A stretch of DNA of 64,000 nucleotides from Aureococcus anophagefferens (lineage: Eukaryota > Sar > Pelagophyceae > Pelagomonadales > Pelagomonadaceae). The stretch lies in the NCBI RefSeq assembly GCF_000186865.1, contig NW_008705565.1:62459-126458 (forward strand). Direction: 5' to 3'. This document shows, piece after piece, positions 52,223 to 62,500 of the stretch (positions within the stretch are counted from its first letter, which is position 1; each line of letters opens with the position of its first letter). The translations under genes were made by a program, and so were the position numbers. Below the pieces are notes generated by a model that was not told where the DNA came from, searched no databases, and saw only the letters and a program-made list of their open reading frames with translations.

Positions 52223-53266
52223 ATGGGGAAGGGGGTACACGTGCCCATTGAGGAGCGCCTCGCGGCGTCGCGGGTCGACGACGCGCTCGCCGCGACATTG
52301 TACCGTGCCCTACGACACGAGCTTACGGCGGCGGACAGCCTGGAAGCGCTCCGCGAGAAGTTTGTCCAACGCACGCCGCGCATGGATGACAACGAAAAAG
52401 CAATAAACGGTGTGTTTTCTCGGCGTGTAGCCGAGCTGCGAAAGCGCGAAGCGCGCGCCGCGCACGCCGCCGCGCACGCCGCCGTGCTCGCCGAGGCCGC
52501 GCAGATGGCGCGCCTGCTCGCCACGGGGCAGACCACGCGCGCGATCTGGCGCGCCGGCGCGCCGCGGCGCGAGCTCATGCGGGCGTTCACGGGCTGGCGC
52601 CGGGCGACGCGCGAGGCGGACGCGGAGCGCAAGGCGACGGCGGCGAAGCTCGCCGCCGAGGCCGCGGAGCGCAAGGCGACGGCGGGGAAGCGGCGCAAGG
52701 CCGCGACGGTGCCCAAGGCGTCCACGGAGGTCCGCGTCGGCGTGCGGTACTGCGACAACGGCACGTGGGTGTCGGCCGTCGCCGTCGTCGTGATGGCCGT
52801 GGTCGAGACGACGGTAGGTTCGAAAGTCATGAAGACGCAGCGGCCGGTCGACGCGAGCCTGCTGCGGCCGTTGCCCGTCGACTGGAGCGACAGCGACAGC
52901 AGCGACGAGGACGATCCCTTCGAGTACCAGGTCGACGGCTTGAGCGACGAGGACGACAGCGGCGACGAGGTCGAGGAGGAAGCCCACTTCAAGGGGCCGC
53001 TGCCGTCGACGGTCTTGGCGGCCTGGCGGAAGCGCGAGACGGAGCTGCTCAAGAAGCGGCCGACGTTCCGCGAGCTGCTCGAGAAGCGCAAGATCGACGC
53101 GCCGGACTACGTGGCCATAAAGTCGCGACAGACCGCGGGGAGAGTGCTGTGGAGCACGAGCTCGGATCTGCCAACGTCACGCGCCCGAGCCCGACAACCG
53201 AGGTGTCGATTCTCGCGCGGAACTCGAGAGGAATCGACCCCATCGCGATGCATCGTCCCTTGGTAG
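52223..53266 (+). CDS. Unknown protein with charged helices and acidic Ser/Asp region
   Basis: 347 residues from ATG 52223. The first 170 residues are helical, with repeated Ala/Lys/Glu stretches (AAHAAAHAAVLAEAAQMARLL; ERKATAAKLAAEAAERKATAGKRRK). Then comes a short globular-looking segment (VRVGVRYCDNGTWVSAVAVVVM), two acidic tracts (WSDSDSSDEDDPFEYQ; LSDEDDSGDEVEEEA) and a final basic region. The last 40 residues are Arg/Ser-rich and could be out-of-frame read-through of an unrecognised intron. Not assigned. It is divergent from the LAGLIDADG gene, with 175 bp between starts. Confidence 0.5.
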   Translation: MGKGVHVPIEERLAASRVDDALAATLYRALRHELTAADSLEALREKFVQRTPRMDDNEKAINGVFSRRVAELRKREARAAHAAAHAAVLAEAAQMARLLATGQTTRAIWRAGAPRRELMRAFTGWRRATREADAERKATAAKLAAEAAERKATAGKRRKAATVPKASTEVRVGVRYCDNGTWVSAVAVVVMAVVETTVGSKVMKTQRPVDASLLRPLPVDWSDSDSSDEDDPFEYQVDGLSDEDDSGDEVEEEAHFKGPLPSTVLAAWRKRETELLKKRPTFRELLEKRKIDAPDYVAIKSRQTAGRVLWSTSSDLPTSRARARQPRCRFSRGTREESTPSRCIVPW

Positions 53267-53360
53267 GCTGAGAGGCTCGTGCGCGAATCGAGTCAAGCAT
53301 CCGGTCAGACACGAGCACGACGTGCATCTCTTGGGACTCGGAGCGACCGTACCGGAGGAC

Positions 53361-54137
53361 ATGCACGTCGGCGTCGTCGGCATGGCCGCGTCGCTCGACC
53401 TGGACCCGCGCGCGAGCGGAGCCATCGCCTCGCTCTCCCTCGGCTTCGGCGGCAAGCTCATCGCGGACGCTCTGCCGCCTCGGGTCCTTTTAGAGCTCGG
53501 CGGGCTTCTCATCGCCCTCGGCGCCGTGCCCATGGGATGCGCCGTCGCGGCCTTCGGGGCGTCGGTGGGTATTGGAACGTCGCTCGCGCGCCGGGCCGGT
53601 TTTTCCAAAACCCTCTCCCTCGATATCTGCGCCGTCAGGCTGGACACGGGCGTCAAAATGTTCGGACGGCGCGTCGTCGGTCCCGAGCTGAAGCCGAAGA
53701 CCGTCAACTTCAACCAAGGGCGCGAGCTCTCGGCCGCCGTCCGCGCGTGCCTCCGCTTCGCGAAGCGGTCCCTCTTCGTCGTCATCTCGACCAAGTGCGA
53801 GGGGTTCAGCAAGTCCTCCGAGCCCAACAACGGCGTCGCGCTTCCTCTTTGCCAAGGCGTCTACGACACGCCGACCATCGTCAAGAACATCATCAAGCGG
53901 GACAAGGAGAAGAAGCTCAAAGGCGGCCTCATCGAGAACGTCGTCGAGCTCTACACGGAGGGCACCAACTTCCCCTGGGAGCTCCTGACGAAGACGCTCA
54001 TGGACGCCGAGTTCCACGTGCTCGCCTTCAAGCCCTTCAAGATGACCTCCGTCCGGGTCCCGAGCGACCGGGACCGCGCGATCGTCCTCTTCTGGCGCGC
54101 GAACCCCGGCGTGAAGCCCGGGCTCCTCTACGCGTAA
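53361..54137 (+). CDS. Unknown protein, hydrophobic N-terminal region
   Basis: 258 residues from ATG 53361. A long hydrophobic region (about 45-75: LLELGGLLIALGAVPMGCAVAAFGASVGIG) could span a membrane once or twice. The remainder looks globular, with KPKTVNFNQGRELSAAVRACLRFAKRSLFVVISTKCEG and a Lys-rich helix KNIIKRDKEKKLKGG. No family recognised. A GT...CAG intron around 53567-53640 was considered but does not keep frame. The last 20 bases before and across the stop are duplicated 30 bp downstream. Confidence 0.5.
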   Translation: MHVGVVGMAASLDLDPRASGAIASLSLGFGGKLIADALPPRVLLELGGLLIALGAVPMGCAVAAFGASVGIGTSLARRAGFSKTLSLDICAVRLDTGVKMFGRRVVGPELKPKTVNFNQGRELSAAVRACLRFAKRSLFVVISTKCEGFSKSSEPNNGVALPLCQGVYDTPTIVKNIIKRDKEKKLKGGLIENVVELYTEGTNFPWELLTKTLMDAEFHVLAFKPFKMTSVRVPSDRDRAIVLFWRANPGVKPGLLYA

Positions 54138-54165
54138 TTGGACGAGCCCGGGCTCCTCTACGCGT
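54116..54165 (+). repeat. 20-bp duplication across a stop codon
   Basis: GCCCGGGCTCCTCTACGCGT occurs at 54116-54135 and again at 54146-54165. The first copy encodes the last residues (PGLLYA) before TAA; the second is non-coding. This is another small tandem duplication at a gene boundary. Confidence 0.85.
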
Positions 54166-54488
54166 CTGCCAGTGGGCCGAGCGAGACGCGGCGCTGCTAG
54201 AACTTGAACGTGCACCAGAAGCCTTCCGACGTCACTCGCATCCCAGTTAGTTCGTACGCGCCGTCACCAAGTCCCAGCACCAACACCATGGCCCGCGCCC
54301 TCATCCTCGCCCAAAACGTTTTGCTGAGCATCAAGTTGGGGCGGCCTAATCGAGCCAAGGAGCTGAGCCCGGACGCGTCCGCCCCGTCTGTGCCAATCAC
54401 CAAAATGAGCTCTACGCTGCAGGGCGCACCAAAAATGAGCTCTACGCTGCAGGAGCCGGTCGCCCCTCGCGTTTGTGTCAGTCAATTC
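54138..54488. other. 351-bp convergent intergenic region with small duplications
   Basis: Between stops of the unknown gene and the SGNH gene. Besides the 20-bp duplication it has AACTTGAA at 54201-54208 and a 25-bp unit ending ATGAGCTCTACGCTGCAGG present twice (54399-54423 and 54428-54453). Short plus-strand ORFs are not convincing. Confidence 0.5.
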
Positions 54489-56921
54489 CTAAAGCTCGAC
54501 GGACGCGGAGACGGGCCTCGCCGGCTCGGGCCCTTCGCGTGCCGCCGCGGGCGCCTCCGCCGCGGGCGCCTCCGGAGGCGCCTCCATCTGGGCGACCTTC
54601 GCCGCGTCCGCGGCGACGTCCGCGTCGCCGTCCGCGGAGCCCGTCTTGGCCCAGAGCGCCGGGCGGAGCCAACCGATGGCCGTCGCCGCGGCCTGGAGCG
54701 TGCGCTGCGCGGGCGACGGCGAGCCCGGCTCCGCCTCCGAGGGCCGTCGCCGCGGCGTCTCCGGCGCGGGCTCCTCGCCGACCTCGAGCGTCACGTCCTT
54801 CGCGGGCGCCTCCGCCTCGGGCGGCGGCGGCGGCGGCGGGAGCGCCTCCTCGAGGAAGGCCGCCGCGCTCGCCTCGTCCGGCGAGTCCGGCGCGGGCGAC
54901 GTCGGGTCCGGCGCGGCCACGAAGAGCGACGGCTCGTCGTCGGACGCGGCCCGGGCGTCGTCGGCGACGTCCAGGGCCGGCGGCGCGAGGTCCAGGGGCG
55001 GCGGCGACACGAGGAGCGCCGGCGCGATCGTCGGCGACGGCGAGTTCGCGAGGAACCTGTCGACGGCCGGCGCGGCCGCGCCGGGGCTCGCGGGCGGCGA
55101 CGGGGCCACGAAGGCCTCGACGACGGGCGTCTCCACGGTCGGGCTCGTCGGCGGCGAGTTGGCGAGGAACGTCGTCTCCGCCATGACCGTGTCGATCTGC
55201 AGCTCGCGGACCGGGCGCTCGGGCGTCGCCGCGAAGTCGATCTCCACCCGCGGCGGCTCGTCGGGCTCGTCCTCCCCGGCCGCGGACTCGGGCGACGCGA
55301 GGAGCCGCGACGCCTCCTCCGCGGGCGCCGGCGCCGGCGGGGGCGCCTCGCCGCCCTCCCGCACGGCGAGCTCGACGTCGTCGTCGCGCAGGATGGTCCC
55401 CTTGCGGCCCGGCGCGTCCGCCGCCGCCTCCTCCTTCCGGAACTTGCGGTAGGCGTGGAAGGCGAGGCAGACGGCGACGACGCCGAGCAGGAGGACCGCG
55501 AGGCCGACGAAGAGCACGGGCGACGCGGCCGCGCTGTCGGCCTCGTCGTCGTCGTCCGCCGCGGCGGACACGGGCTGGGGCGTCGGCCGGGGCGTCGGCG
55601 CGGGCGGGCAGCCGTCCGCGGCCGGGTGGTCCGCGCAGTAGGCGTCGACGGTGACGCCCGCGGAGCACGCGAGGCACGCCGCGTCCATGGAGAGGCAGCA
55701 CAACAGGGCGCCGGCCGTCGGCGCCGCCGTGGGTCGGGGCGTCGGCGCCGGCGACGGTCGCGGCGACGGTGCAGGGGACGTCTTCGGCGCCGGCGACGGT
55801 CGCGGCGCCGGCGCGGCGGTCGTCGGCGTCCTCGTCGGCGCCCGCGACGGCGCCCGCGTCGGCGCCGGGGTCGGCGCGGGGGACGGTTCGGCCGTCGTCG
55901 GCGGGGCGGAGCCGACGATGGGCGCGCGCGTGGGCGCGGGGACGGGCGCCGCCGACGGCAGCGACGACGGGAGCGGCGACGGCAGCGGCGACGGCAGCGG
56001 CGAGGGCGCGGGCGTCGGCATGGCCGTCGGCGCTTCCGAAGGGCGGCTCGAGGGCTTGTAGGTCGTCGGCGCGTAGGTCGTCGGGGCGTAGGTCGACGGC
56101 GCGTAGGAGGGGTGGGACGTCGTCGGCGCGTAGGTCGGCTCGTAGGACGGCAGCGGCGACGGCGCGGCCGTCGACGGCCGCGGCGTCGCCGACGGCGGCG
56201 CCGACAGCGTCGGGACGGCCGTCGGCGGCTCGAAGCGGAGGCGCACGGCGTCGGCCATGCGCGCGGCGATCAGCGCGAAACCCGCCGCGTTCGGGTGTAT
56301 GCGGTCCGCGTAGAGCGAGCCATCCGGGTCGTCGCCGCCGAAGAGCGGCCGCAGATCCACCAACGACGAGGCGTTGTTCCGCGCGGCGACCTCGGCCACG
56401 GCCTCCGGGAGCTCCTCGTTGATGAAGGACGTGTCCGGCCAGAGCGTGTTGGCCTCGAGCTGCGGCGGCGGAATCGTCACGAAGATTTCCGCGGGCTCCG
56501 GGTTCGTGCCGAGCCCCCGCAGCGTCGCGATGAGGGCGCCGTACTCGTCGATGTAGGTCTCGTTGAAGCCGGGCGCGGACCAGTACTCGTCCTTGGCGTC
56601 GTTCGTCCCGAGGCCGACGATGAAGACGTCCGCGACGGTGATCTCCATGGCCTCCTCGCCTTGCTCGCTCGCCGCCCACTCCACGTCGGTCGCCGTCAGG
56701 GTATGACCACTCAAGCCCTTGTTGTATACACGGTACTGAGCCCCGAGTAGCTCCTGAAGGAGCGACGGCCAGTCCTCGCCCGCTTCGACGTCGGCGCCCT
56801 CGGTGATGGAGTCGCCGCAGCAGACGACGGCGATGCAGTCCTCATCGTACCAGGGGCTGCAGCTCTCGTCGGCGACGCAGGCCAGCGCCACCAGCGACGC
56901 GGCCAGGAGCCGCATGCTCAT
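54489..56921 (-). CDS. Membrane-anchored SGNH/GDSL hydrolase with Pro/Ser/Thr stalk
   Basis: 810 residues from ATG 56921 (MSMRLLAASLVALACVADES, a signal peptide). Residues about 28-240 are an SGNH esterase: VVCCGDSITEG (Ser38), NKGLSGHTLT (Gly block), VGLGTNDAKDEY (Asn block) and DRIHPNAAG (Asp/His block). A 180-residue stalk follows with repeats YAPTTYAPTTY, SPLPSPLPSPLP and PAPTRAP, expected to be heavily O-glycosylated or hydroxyproline-modified. A small Cys-rich knot (CCLSMDAACLACSAGVTVDAYC) precedes a membrane helix (VLFVGLAVLLLGVVAVCLAF). The cytosolic tail of about 300 residues is disordered and acidic. The enzyme should act outside the cell on acyl or acetyl esters, perhaps of surface polysaccharide. 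Confidence 0.87.
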   Translation of the reverse strand: MSMRLLAASLVALACVADESCSPWYDEDCIAVVCCGDSITEGADVEAGEDWPSLLQELLGAQYRVYNKGLSGHTLTATDVEWAASEQGEEAMEITVADVFIVGLGTNDAKDEYWSAPGFNETYIDEYGALIATLRGLGTNPEPAEIFVTIPPPQLEANTLWPDTSFINEELPEAVAEVAARNNASSLVDLRPLFGGDDPDGSLYADRIHPNAAGFALIAARMADAVRLRFEPPTAVPTLSAPPSATPRPSTAAPSPLPSYEPTYAPTTSHPSYAPSTYAPTTYAPTTYKPSSRPSEAPTAMPTPAPSPLPSPLPSPLPSSLPSAAPVPAPTRAPIVGSAPPTTAEPSPAPTPAPTRAPSRAPTRTPTTAAPAPRPSPAPKTSPAPSPRPSPAPTPRPTAAPTAGALLCCLSMDAACLACSAGVTVDAYCADHPAADGCPPAPTPRPTPQPVSAAADDDDEADSAAASPVLFVGLAVLLLGVVAVCLAFHAYRKFRKEEAAADAPGRKGTILRDDDVELAVREGGEAPPPAPAPAEEASRLLASPESAAGEDEPDEPPRVEIDFAATPERPVRELQIDTVMAETTFLANSPPTSPTVETPVVEAFVAPSPPASPGAAAPAVDRFLANSPSPTIAPALLVSPPPLDLAPPALDVADDARAASDDEPSLFVAAPDPTSPAPDSPDEASAAAFLEEALPPPPPPPEAEAPAKDVTLEVGEEPAPETPRRRPSEAEPGSPSPAQRTLQAAATAIGWLRPALWAKTGSADGDADVAADAAKVAQMEAPPEAPAAEAPAAAREGPEPARPVSASVEL

Positions 56922-57093
56922 TACGGCATAGCCCCACGTCGAAACGCAGCCCCGCCGGGCACACCTCACTCAGCTCAATATTTGCGGCTCTGTCGGCTTC
57001 GGCATCTTACGAAGCAGTTGTTACCGCAAGCCTTCGGAGAGCATCGGCAACGCGCCCGAGATGGGCAGCCCGTAGGTCGTCAAAAGAGACGCG

Positions 57094-58350
57094 ATGATCC
57101 ACGAGGAGCGGCCGAACTCGCGGGGCCTGGGGTCCCTCGTGAAGCTGAGCAGCGATCTCAAGGTCGACAGCCCCGACGTCGCCGAGGAGACGCGCACGGA
57201 GCTCCTCGAGAAGCTGCGCCTGGACAGCACGCGGCGCGCCCACCTCCTGGAGCAGCACCGCGCCGAGAGCAACATGGAGGACTCGCGGCGCCACAGCCGC
57301 ATCCACAAGCGGCCGGGCTACGAGGCCATGCGCGAGCGCCACGAGCACCTGAAGGACGTCGACGAGTGGTTCCGGTCGCTGGACGTGGACCACACGAACA
57401 CGGTCGACGCCCACGAGCTCATCGGCCCCTTCACGGTGCTGGGCATGGCGAAGACGCGCACGGACGTCGAGGACCTCGCGGAGCAGATCGAGCTCCACGA
57501 CAGCGACGGCATCAAGGGCCTGAGCATCGAGGAGTTCCGCGCGTTCGTCGCGACGCACGGCCTCAAGCCCGAGGAGCTGCGGAGCCGCGCCTCCGCGGCC
57601 GTCAAGCCCAAGAAGGCGCCGTCGACGAGCGGCGACAAGGCCGCGGCGAAGCGCGCGGAGGAGCTGCGGCTCCACGAGCTCGACCTCCGGACGCAGATCC
57701 TCATGAACCGGCGGGGCCAGGTCATGGAGGCGCTCATGGCCCACGCGACGACGTCCACGGAGCCCGACGTGAAGCGGTGCCGGGAGCTCCAGGGCACGCT
57801 GCGGACGCTGGTGAAACACAAGGAGTGGAGCGACCGCATCACGGGCCCGCTCGGCGACGAGGACCGCGAGCGCTCGGCGACCGCGCGGCGCATGGCCCAG
57901 CTCGAGGCGACCTTCCCCCAGCGCCTGCTCTTCGAGCTCGACCGGCGCGACAAGGCCAAGGCCCACACGACCTGCAGCCCCCAGCGGTCGCGCGCGTCGC
58001 GGACGATCCGCCAGGTCCTCGGCGGGAGCGGCCGGCCCGCGAAGCTCGTCTTCGGCGGCGGCGAGAAGTACGTGTCGCGCTACGCGACGTCCAAGTCCGC
58101 CGTCAACGTCGGCGGCAAGCTCGAGAAGCAGGACGACAAGCGCAAGGAACTCGTGAGCCGAGCGTTCTACGGCCACCGGAAAGCCGACCGGTCCGGCACC
58201 GTCGGCGTGCCCCTCTACCGGCCGGGCTCGCCCTTCCCCGTGCTCATCCACGCGTCCACGCGCAAGCCCGAGGACGTGCACCTGCCGGCGCAGAGCCGCA
58301 AGTCCCTCCTCCTCGCCGCGGCGCACCGCCGGCCCGTAACAGCCTTTTAG
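57094..58350 (+). CDS. EF-hand protein, basic C-terminus
   Basis: 418 residues from ATG 57094. An EF-hand pair lies at about 88-150: the first loop DVDHTNTVDAHE is canonical; the second, DSDGIKGLSIEE, lacks a good residue at position 5 but has the final Glu. Charged helices surround the pair (DSTRRAHLLEQHRAESNMEDSRRHSR; HELDLRTQILMNRRGQVMEALM). The C-terminal part is basic with KYVSRYATSKSAVNVGGKLEK and RKADRSGTVGVPLYRPG. Probably a calcium-responsive cytoskeletal or flagellar protein; no closer family is evident. Confidence 0.75.
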   Translation: MIHEERPNSRGLGSLVKLSSDLKVDSPDVAEETRTELLEKLRLDSTRRAHLLEQHRAESNMEDSRRHSRIHKRPGYEAMRERHEHLKDVDEWFRSLDVDHTNTVDAHELIGPFTVLGMAKTRTDVEDLAEQIELHDSDGIKGLSIEEFRAFVATHGLKPEELRSRASAAVKPKKAPSTSGDKAAAKRAEELRLHELDLRTQILMNRRGQVMEALMAHATTSTEPDVKRCRELQGTLRTLVKHKEWSDRITGPLGDEDRERSATARRMAQLEATFPQRLLFELDRRDKAKAHTTCSPQRSRASRTIRQVLGGSGRPAKLVFGGGEKYVSRYATSKSAVNVGGKLEKQDDKRKELVSRAFYGHRKADRSGTVGVPLYRPGSPFPVLIHASTRKPEDVHLPAQSRKSLLLAAAHRRPVTAF

Positions 58351-58647
58351 GCGCGCGCCGCCTCGACGGCCTTCAAGATGCACTGCTCGATCGGCCTGGG
58401 TTCGAGACGGCTATGAGCCGTGCAGGCACTACACTCACGCAGACGAGCTAAGCACCCGCGCGCGCACGAGCCAATCAACACGAGCCCCCGGACGGTCGGA
58501 CTCGACACGGTTGCGTAGTTCCTGCGCGAGAGCGGCCACGACGCGGGGCGGGGCCGCGGCGCACGGAAGGACCCCGAGGAGACGGTCGAGCTCGACGCGC
58601 TCTTGCTAAGCTTGCGCTAGAACGGGGCCCACGACGCGGCGAACTTC
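58351..58647. other. 297-bp intergenic stretch
   Basis: Lies between the EF-hand gene and the broken F-box-like copy. A GGTTCGAGA string near 58400 looks like a tRNA T-loop, but flanking stems do not pair. No feature can be supported. Confidence 0.3.
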
Positions 58648-59548
58648 ATGGAAACGACGTATCCCTTGCGCCGCCTGGCACCTTACGGCGGCGACGCGAT
58701 GAATCGCATCCTGCCGGACACGCTGGCGTACGTGTCGTCTTGGGTGCCGCGCAGCGATCTGCTGGCGCTCCGCGTCGCGTTCGCCACCGGTCGCGACGCG
58801 GTGCGCCGCGCCGTGACGATCCGTCCGGACTGCCGCTCCTTTTCGAACTTCGACGGCCTCGTTTCTCGTGAGCATTATTACGGGCCGCGCGTGTCGGGCG
58901 CGAGCGTGTCCACGCGCGCCATCGAGGCCATCGGGCGCGTATTCGGTCCTGGCTGCCGCAGTTTTTTGGAGATAAAAAAATGAAGTATAATTTTGGTGCT
59001 GGGGAGCCTTTCCTACGAAACCTGGCCAGAGCCGACCGGCCGCAGTTCTGGAGTTCCTAGAGGATCTGCACCGCGCTCGACCGGAACTCACTCGCCTCAG
59101 TTTTGGTCTCGGGGAGAACGTCAACGACGCCTGCGTGAAGCGAGTATTTGCGCTCTTTGGTTTGCAGTGTGTCGAATTCAAGGGAAACATGCGGTGTGCT
59201 CGGACAATTGTGGATTCGCTGCTCGCAAGCCCGTGCTCGAAGACGCTGCAGGAGATCCAGTTCCACCACGTGTTTTGCTCCCCGGGAGGCGGTCCGACCG
59301 ACACTATTTTCGACTCAGCCTCTATTATTCGCATCGTTGATGGGTGTCCCTCTCTTCTCAAAGTCACCTGGAATGCCGGCAATATTATTTGGGATAGTCA
59401 GTTTGAAGGCTGCGAGCCCGACACCTCGAAGACTGGGCGCATTGATGCCATACTGAAATCTCGCGGCGGCCAGCTCTCGACGGACGTGGACCGTGAGTTC
59501 TGGTGGAAGTCACCGCCTCCGATCGAGCCTACCCCGGTAGACTACTAG
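58648..59548 (+). pseudogene. Broken second copy of the F-box/LRR-like gene
   Basis: Two open pieces in different frames. Piece 1, ATG 58648 to TGA 58983, has LPDTLAYVSSWVPRSDLLALRVAFATGRDAVRRAV and IEAIGRVFGPGCRSF, matching the N-terminus of the gene at 2054. Piece 2, open from 58991 to TAG 59548, has LEDLHRARPELTRLSF, VDSLLASPCSKTLQEIQF, IVDGCPSLLKVTW and RIDAILKSRGG, matching that gene's C-terminal half. The roughly 180 residues that separate these blocks in the first copy are absent, and a TGA and TAA lie at the join in an A-rich stretch (58974-58990). An intron cannot be excluded, but internal deletion plus frame change is simpler. Base composition is less GC-rich than in neighbours, as in the first copy. 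Confidence 0.65.
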
Positions 59549-59595
59549 GGCGTAGCCTGAAAAATACAGTCGCTATCATCGCCGCCGCCAGCCTC

Positions 59596-62500
59596 TTAGA
59601 GACTCGCCTTGCGCGCGCCCGGGTCGCGGTCCCCGCCGCCGGACGACGTCCCGCGCGGCGACCGGAGGGGGTTCGCCGTGCCGAAGCGCTCGGCGCTCCG
59701 CGGCGTGTCCGGGCAGAAGCCGTCGTCGTCGACCTGGCCCGAGCGGGACCGCGCGCGCGGGCTTCCGCCGAGGTCCACGGCGTCGTCGTCGAACTCGGGG
59801 CGCACGAGCGCGAGCGCGGTCATGGCGATGCCCTCCATGGACGCGTCGCTCTTCGTCTCGGCCTTCTTCGGCATCTTCTTCTTCCGCGGCGCCGTCGCCC
59901 GCTTCGGGGGCTTCGGCGACGACGGGTGCGCGACGGCGGGCGCGGGCGGCTCGTGCTCGACGTCGCGGTCGGGGAGGCACGCGTCGAAGCAGCGGAAGAG
60001 CACCGCGGAGACGATCTTCAACACGTAGTAGGGGCGCGAAGCGAACAACTCCTCGAAGAGCACCTCCTGCCCCCACTCCGGGAGCCGCAGGAACCAGGAC
60101 AGGAGCGCCAGCGTGAAGCGCACCTGGACGCTCGGCTTCCACGTCGCCTCGCGGTAGACCCGGTTCAGCGTCTTCACGAGGTCGCCGCCCTCCAGATCCG
60201 CGCGGTGCTCGAGCTCGCCGAGGCAGTACTTGCCGATCCTCGTGTCGTGGAGCTCCGGGTGCCACACGGCCAAAAAGAAGGTCGGCGACGCCGGGAGCTT
60301 CGTCTGGAAGGGGAACTGGGCCGACGCGGTCGGGTCGCGCCACCGCGAGAAGTGCTCCTTGAGCAGCGAGGGCAGCCACATGGTGAAGAACAGGATCTGC
60401 AGCGGGTTGATGACGAGGTAGTAGAGCACGAACGACGTCACGACGGCGTTGATCCACTCCGCCGTCTTGCCCGGCCCGTAGTCGCTGCCCGTGAGGATCA
60501 AGTAGTAGACGTTGAGCGCGACGATCACAACGACGAGCGCCCACGCGCACACGTACGCGACCGCGGACACGCCCTCGGGCGCCTCGAGGTCCGCGACGCG
60601 GTTCTGGCCCATGGCGTAGATGGACCGCTCCAGCGGCCGCAGGCGCGCGACGCGCTCGAACTCCATGAGCTTCGCGGCGCGGAGCTGCTTCGTCTGCTTC
60701 GCGGTGCGTCCCTCGACGGCGGCGATCTCGTCGTTCCACCGCGCGGCCGCGGTGACGCGGCCCCGGATGATGTAGGCCACGGACGTCTCGAAGAGCGCGC
60801 GGTCCTCGACGTAGGCCCAGTCGTCCATGAGGTGGATCCGCAGCTGCTTGAGCACCCAGCGCGCGCGGCGCTCGTCGAGGCTCGTCGCGCCCTCGAGCTG
60901 CTCCAGCGCGGCCCGGAGCTCGTCGTCGCGCGCGACGACGGCGTCGGCGACCAAGGGCGCCATGCGCTCCGCGTCGACGACGTCGAGGCGCGTCTTCACC
61001 GTCGCCTTGACGGCCGCGAGCTCCGCGCGGTGCTCCTGCGCCGCGAAGAAGCGGAAGCAGCTCCGGACGAGGCGCCGCGGGCCCTTGAAGAGCTTCGCCG
61101 CGGCCTTGCGCGCCGGCGACCGCACGGAGCTCCGGTGCCCCCGCCGGCCCTTGCGGAAGGACTGGTCGTCGACGTCGTCCCAGACGACGCGCTTCGCCGG
61201 CGGCGGCGCGCCCTCGGCGGCCGGCGGCGCGCCGCCGTCCGCGTCCGGGGACGCGCAGCACCGCAGCGCCTCCGGGACGCCGCTGATGAGGTAGTGCTCG
61301 AAGCAGACGTCGATGATCAGGATCATGGGCAGGATGACGGCCAGCGTGAGGCCGATGGTCAGGTAGTGCTCGAAGGACTGGGCCTCGGACGCGCCCGGCT
61401 CGTGGAAGACGCAGGACCGGCTGCAGGCGTCCCACTCGCACATGTCGCGCTCCGCCGACGTGTAGACGCCGGGGATCTTGAACTGCAGGTTGTGGAACTT
61501 GAGGCACTCCGACGGGACGCGCTGGTCCTCGCAGCCGGGGTCCGGGTAGTGCAAATTCGTCGCGAGCGCGACGCCCGACATGAAGACGAGCATCTCGAAG
61601 CCGAACTTCCAGAGCCGCGCCACGCGGCTCGCGTGCTCGCTGTACTCCGTGAGGATGTTCAGGACCGGGTGGCCGATCTTGATGAGCTTCCACGCGCGCT
61701 TCCACGACGAGCGCGTCGACGCGAAGAGCTTCAGCTGCGCGAGCGACTCCTGGAAGATGGACTCGTCCTCCTTGCCCTCGGGCCGCGGCGGCGCGCCGCC
61801 GGGCTTGGCCCGCGGGCTCCGCACCTCGAAGCGCTTCTTCTTGCGGTGCCTCTGCTTCGCGTCATGCTTGTCGCGCGCGGCGCAGACCGCGGAGAGCACG
61901 AGGCAGCCCCCGAAGCCCGCGGCGAGCGCCAGGAGCATGACGCGCGCGCGCCGGAGCGCCGGCGCGCCCCGGAACGACGACGTGTAGGCCTCGAGGCTGC
62001 CCGCGTAGTCGTTGCGCAGCGCGAACGCCGCGCGCGAGTTCAGGTCGAGGTCGCACGCGCAGCCGACGACGCCCGACGCGTTCGTCGCGAAGGGCACGCA
62101 GGACGCGAGCCAGCGGCCCGTGTCGCTGTTCCAGCTCTCGCAGACCGTCGTCGTCGTCGCGCACTGGACCGCGAGCACGCTCTCCGTGCCGTTGCACTCG
62201 TTCTCGAAGACGGCGCCGTCGTCGCACGTGTAATTGACGCGGCCGACGTGGTCGCAGGGGCAGCGCAGCTCCACGGGCTTCGGGGGCTTCTTCGTCTGGA
62301 CCGTGCGGTTGTCGAAGGCGCGGATCCTCACCTTGACGGCCTGCTTCGGCGCCGGCCCGTCGTTCGCCGCGGCCGCCTCGACGCCGACCTGGAGCGACGG
62401 CGACAGGAGCGCGCTCTGGTTCTTCCTCGGCGGCGGCGCGACCTCGTCGTAGACGTCGACCAAGACCTCGGCGACCCAGACGTCGACGTCGCCGCCGCTC

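Noticed and set aside
53567..53640. GT...CAG intron in the unknown gene at 53361
   Set aside because: The splice would throw the following well-formed reading frame out of register.
54204..56750. 848-residue plus-strand open frame
   Set aside because: Antisense to the SGNH hydrolase gene, composed of Arg/Gly runs with no family similarity.
58390..58420. Possible tRNA T-loop (GGTTCGAGA)
   Set aside because: Flanking bases do not form stems and no anticodon arm is found.
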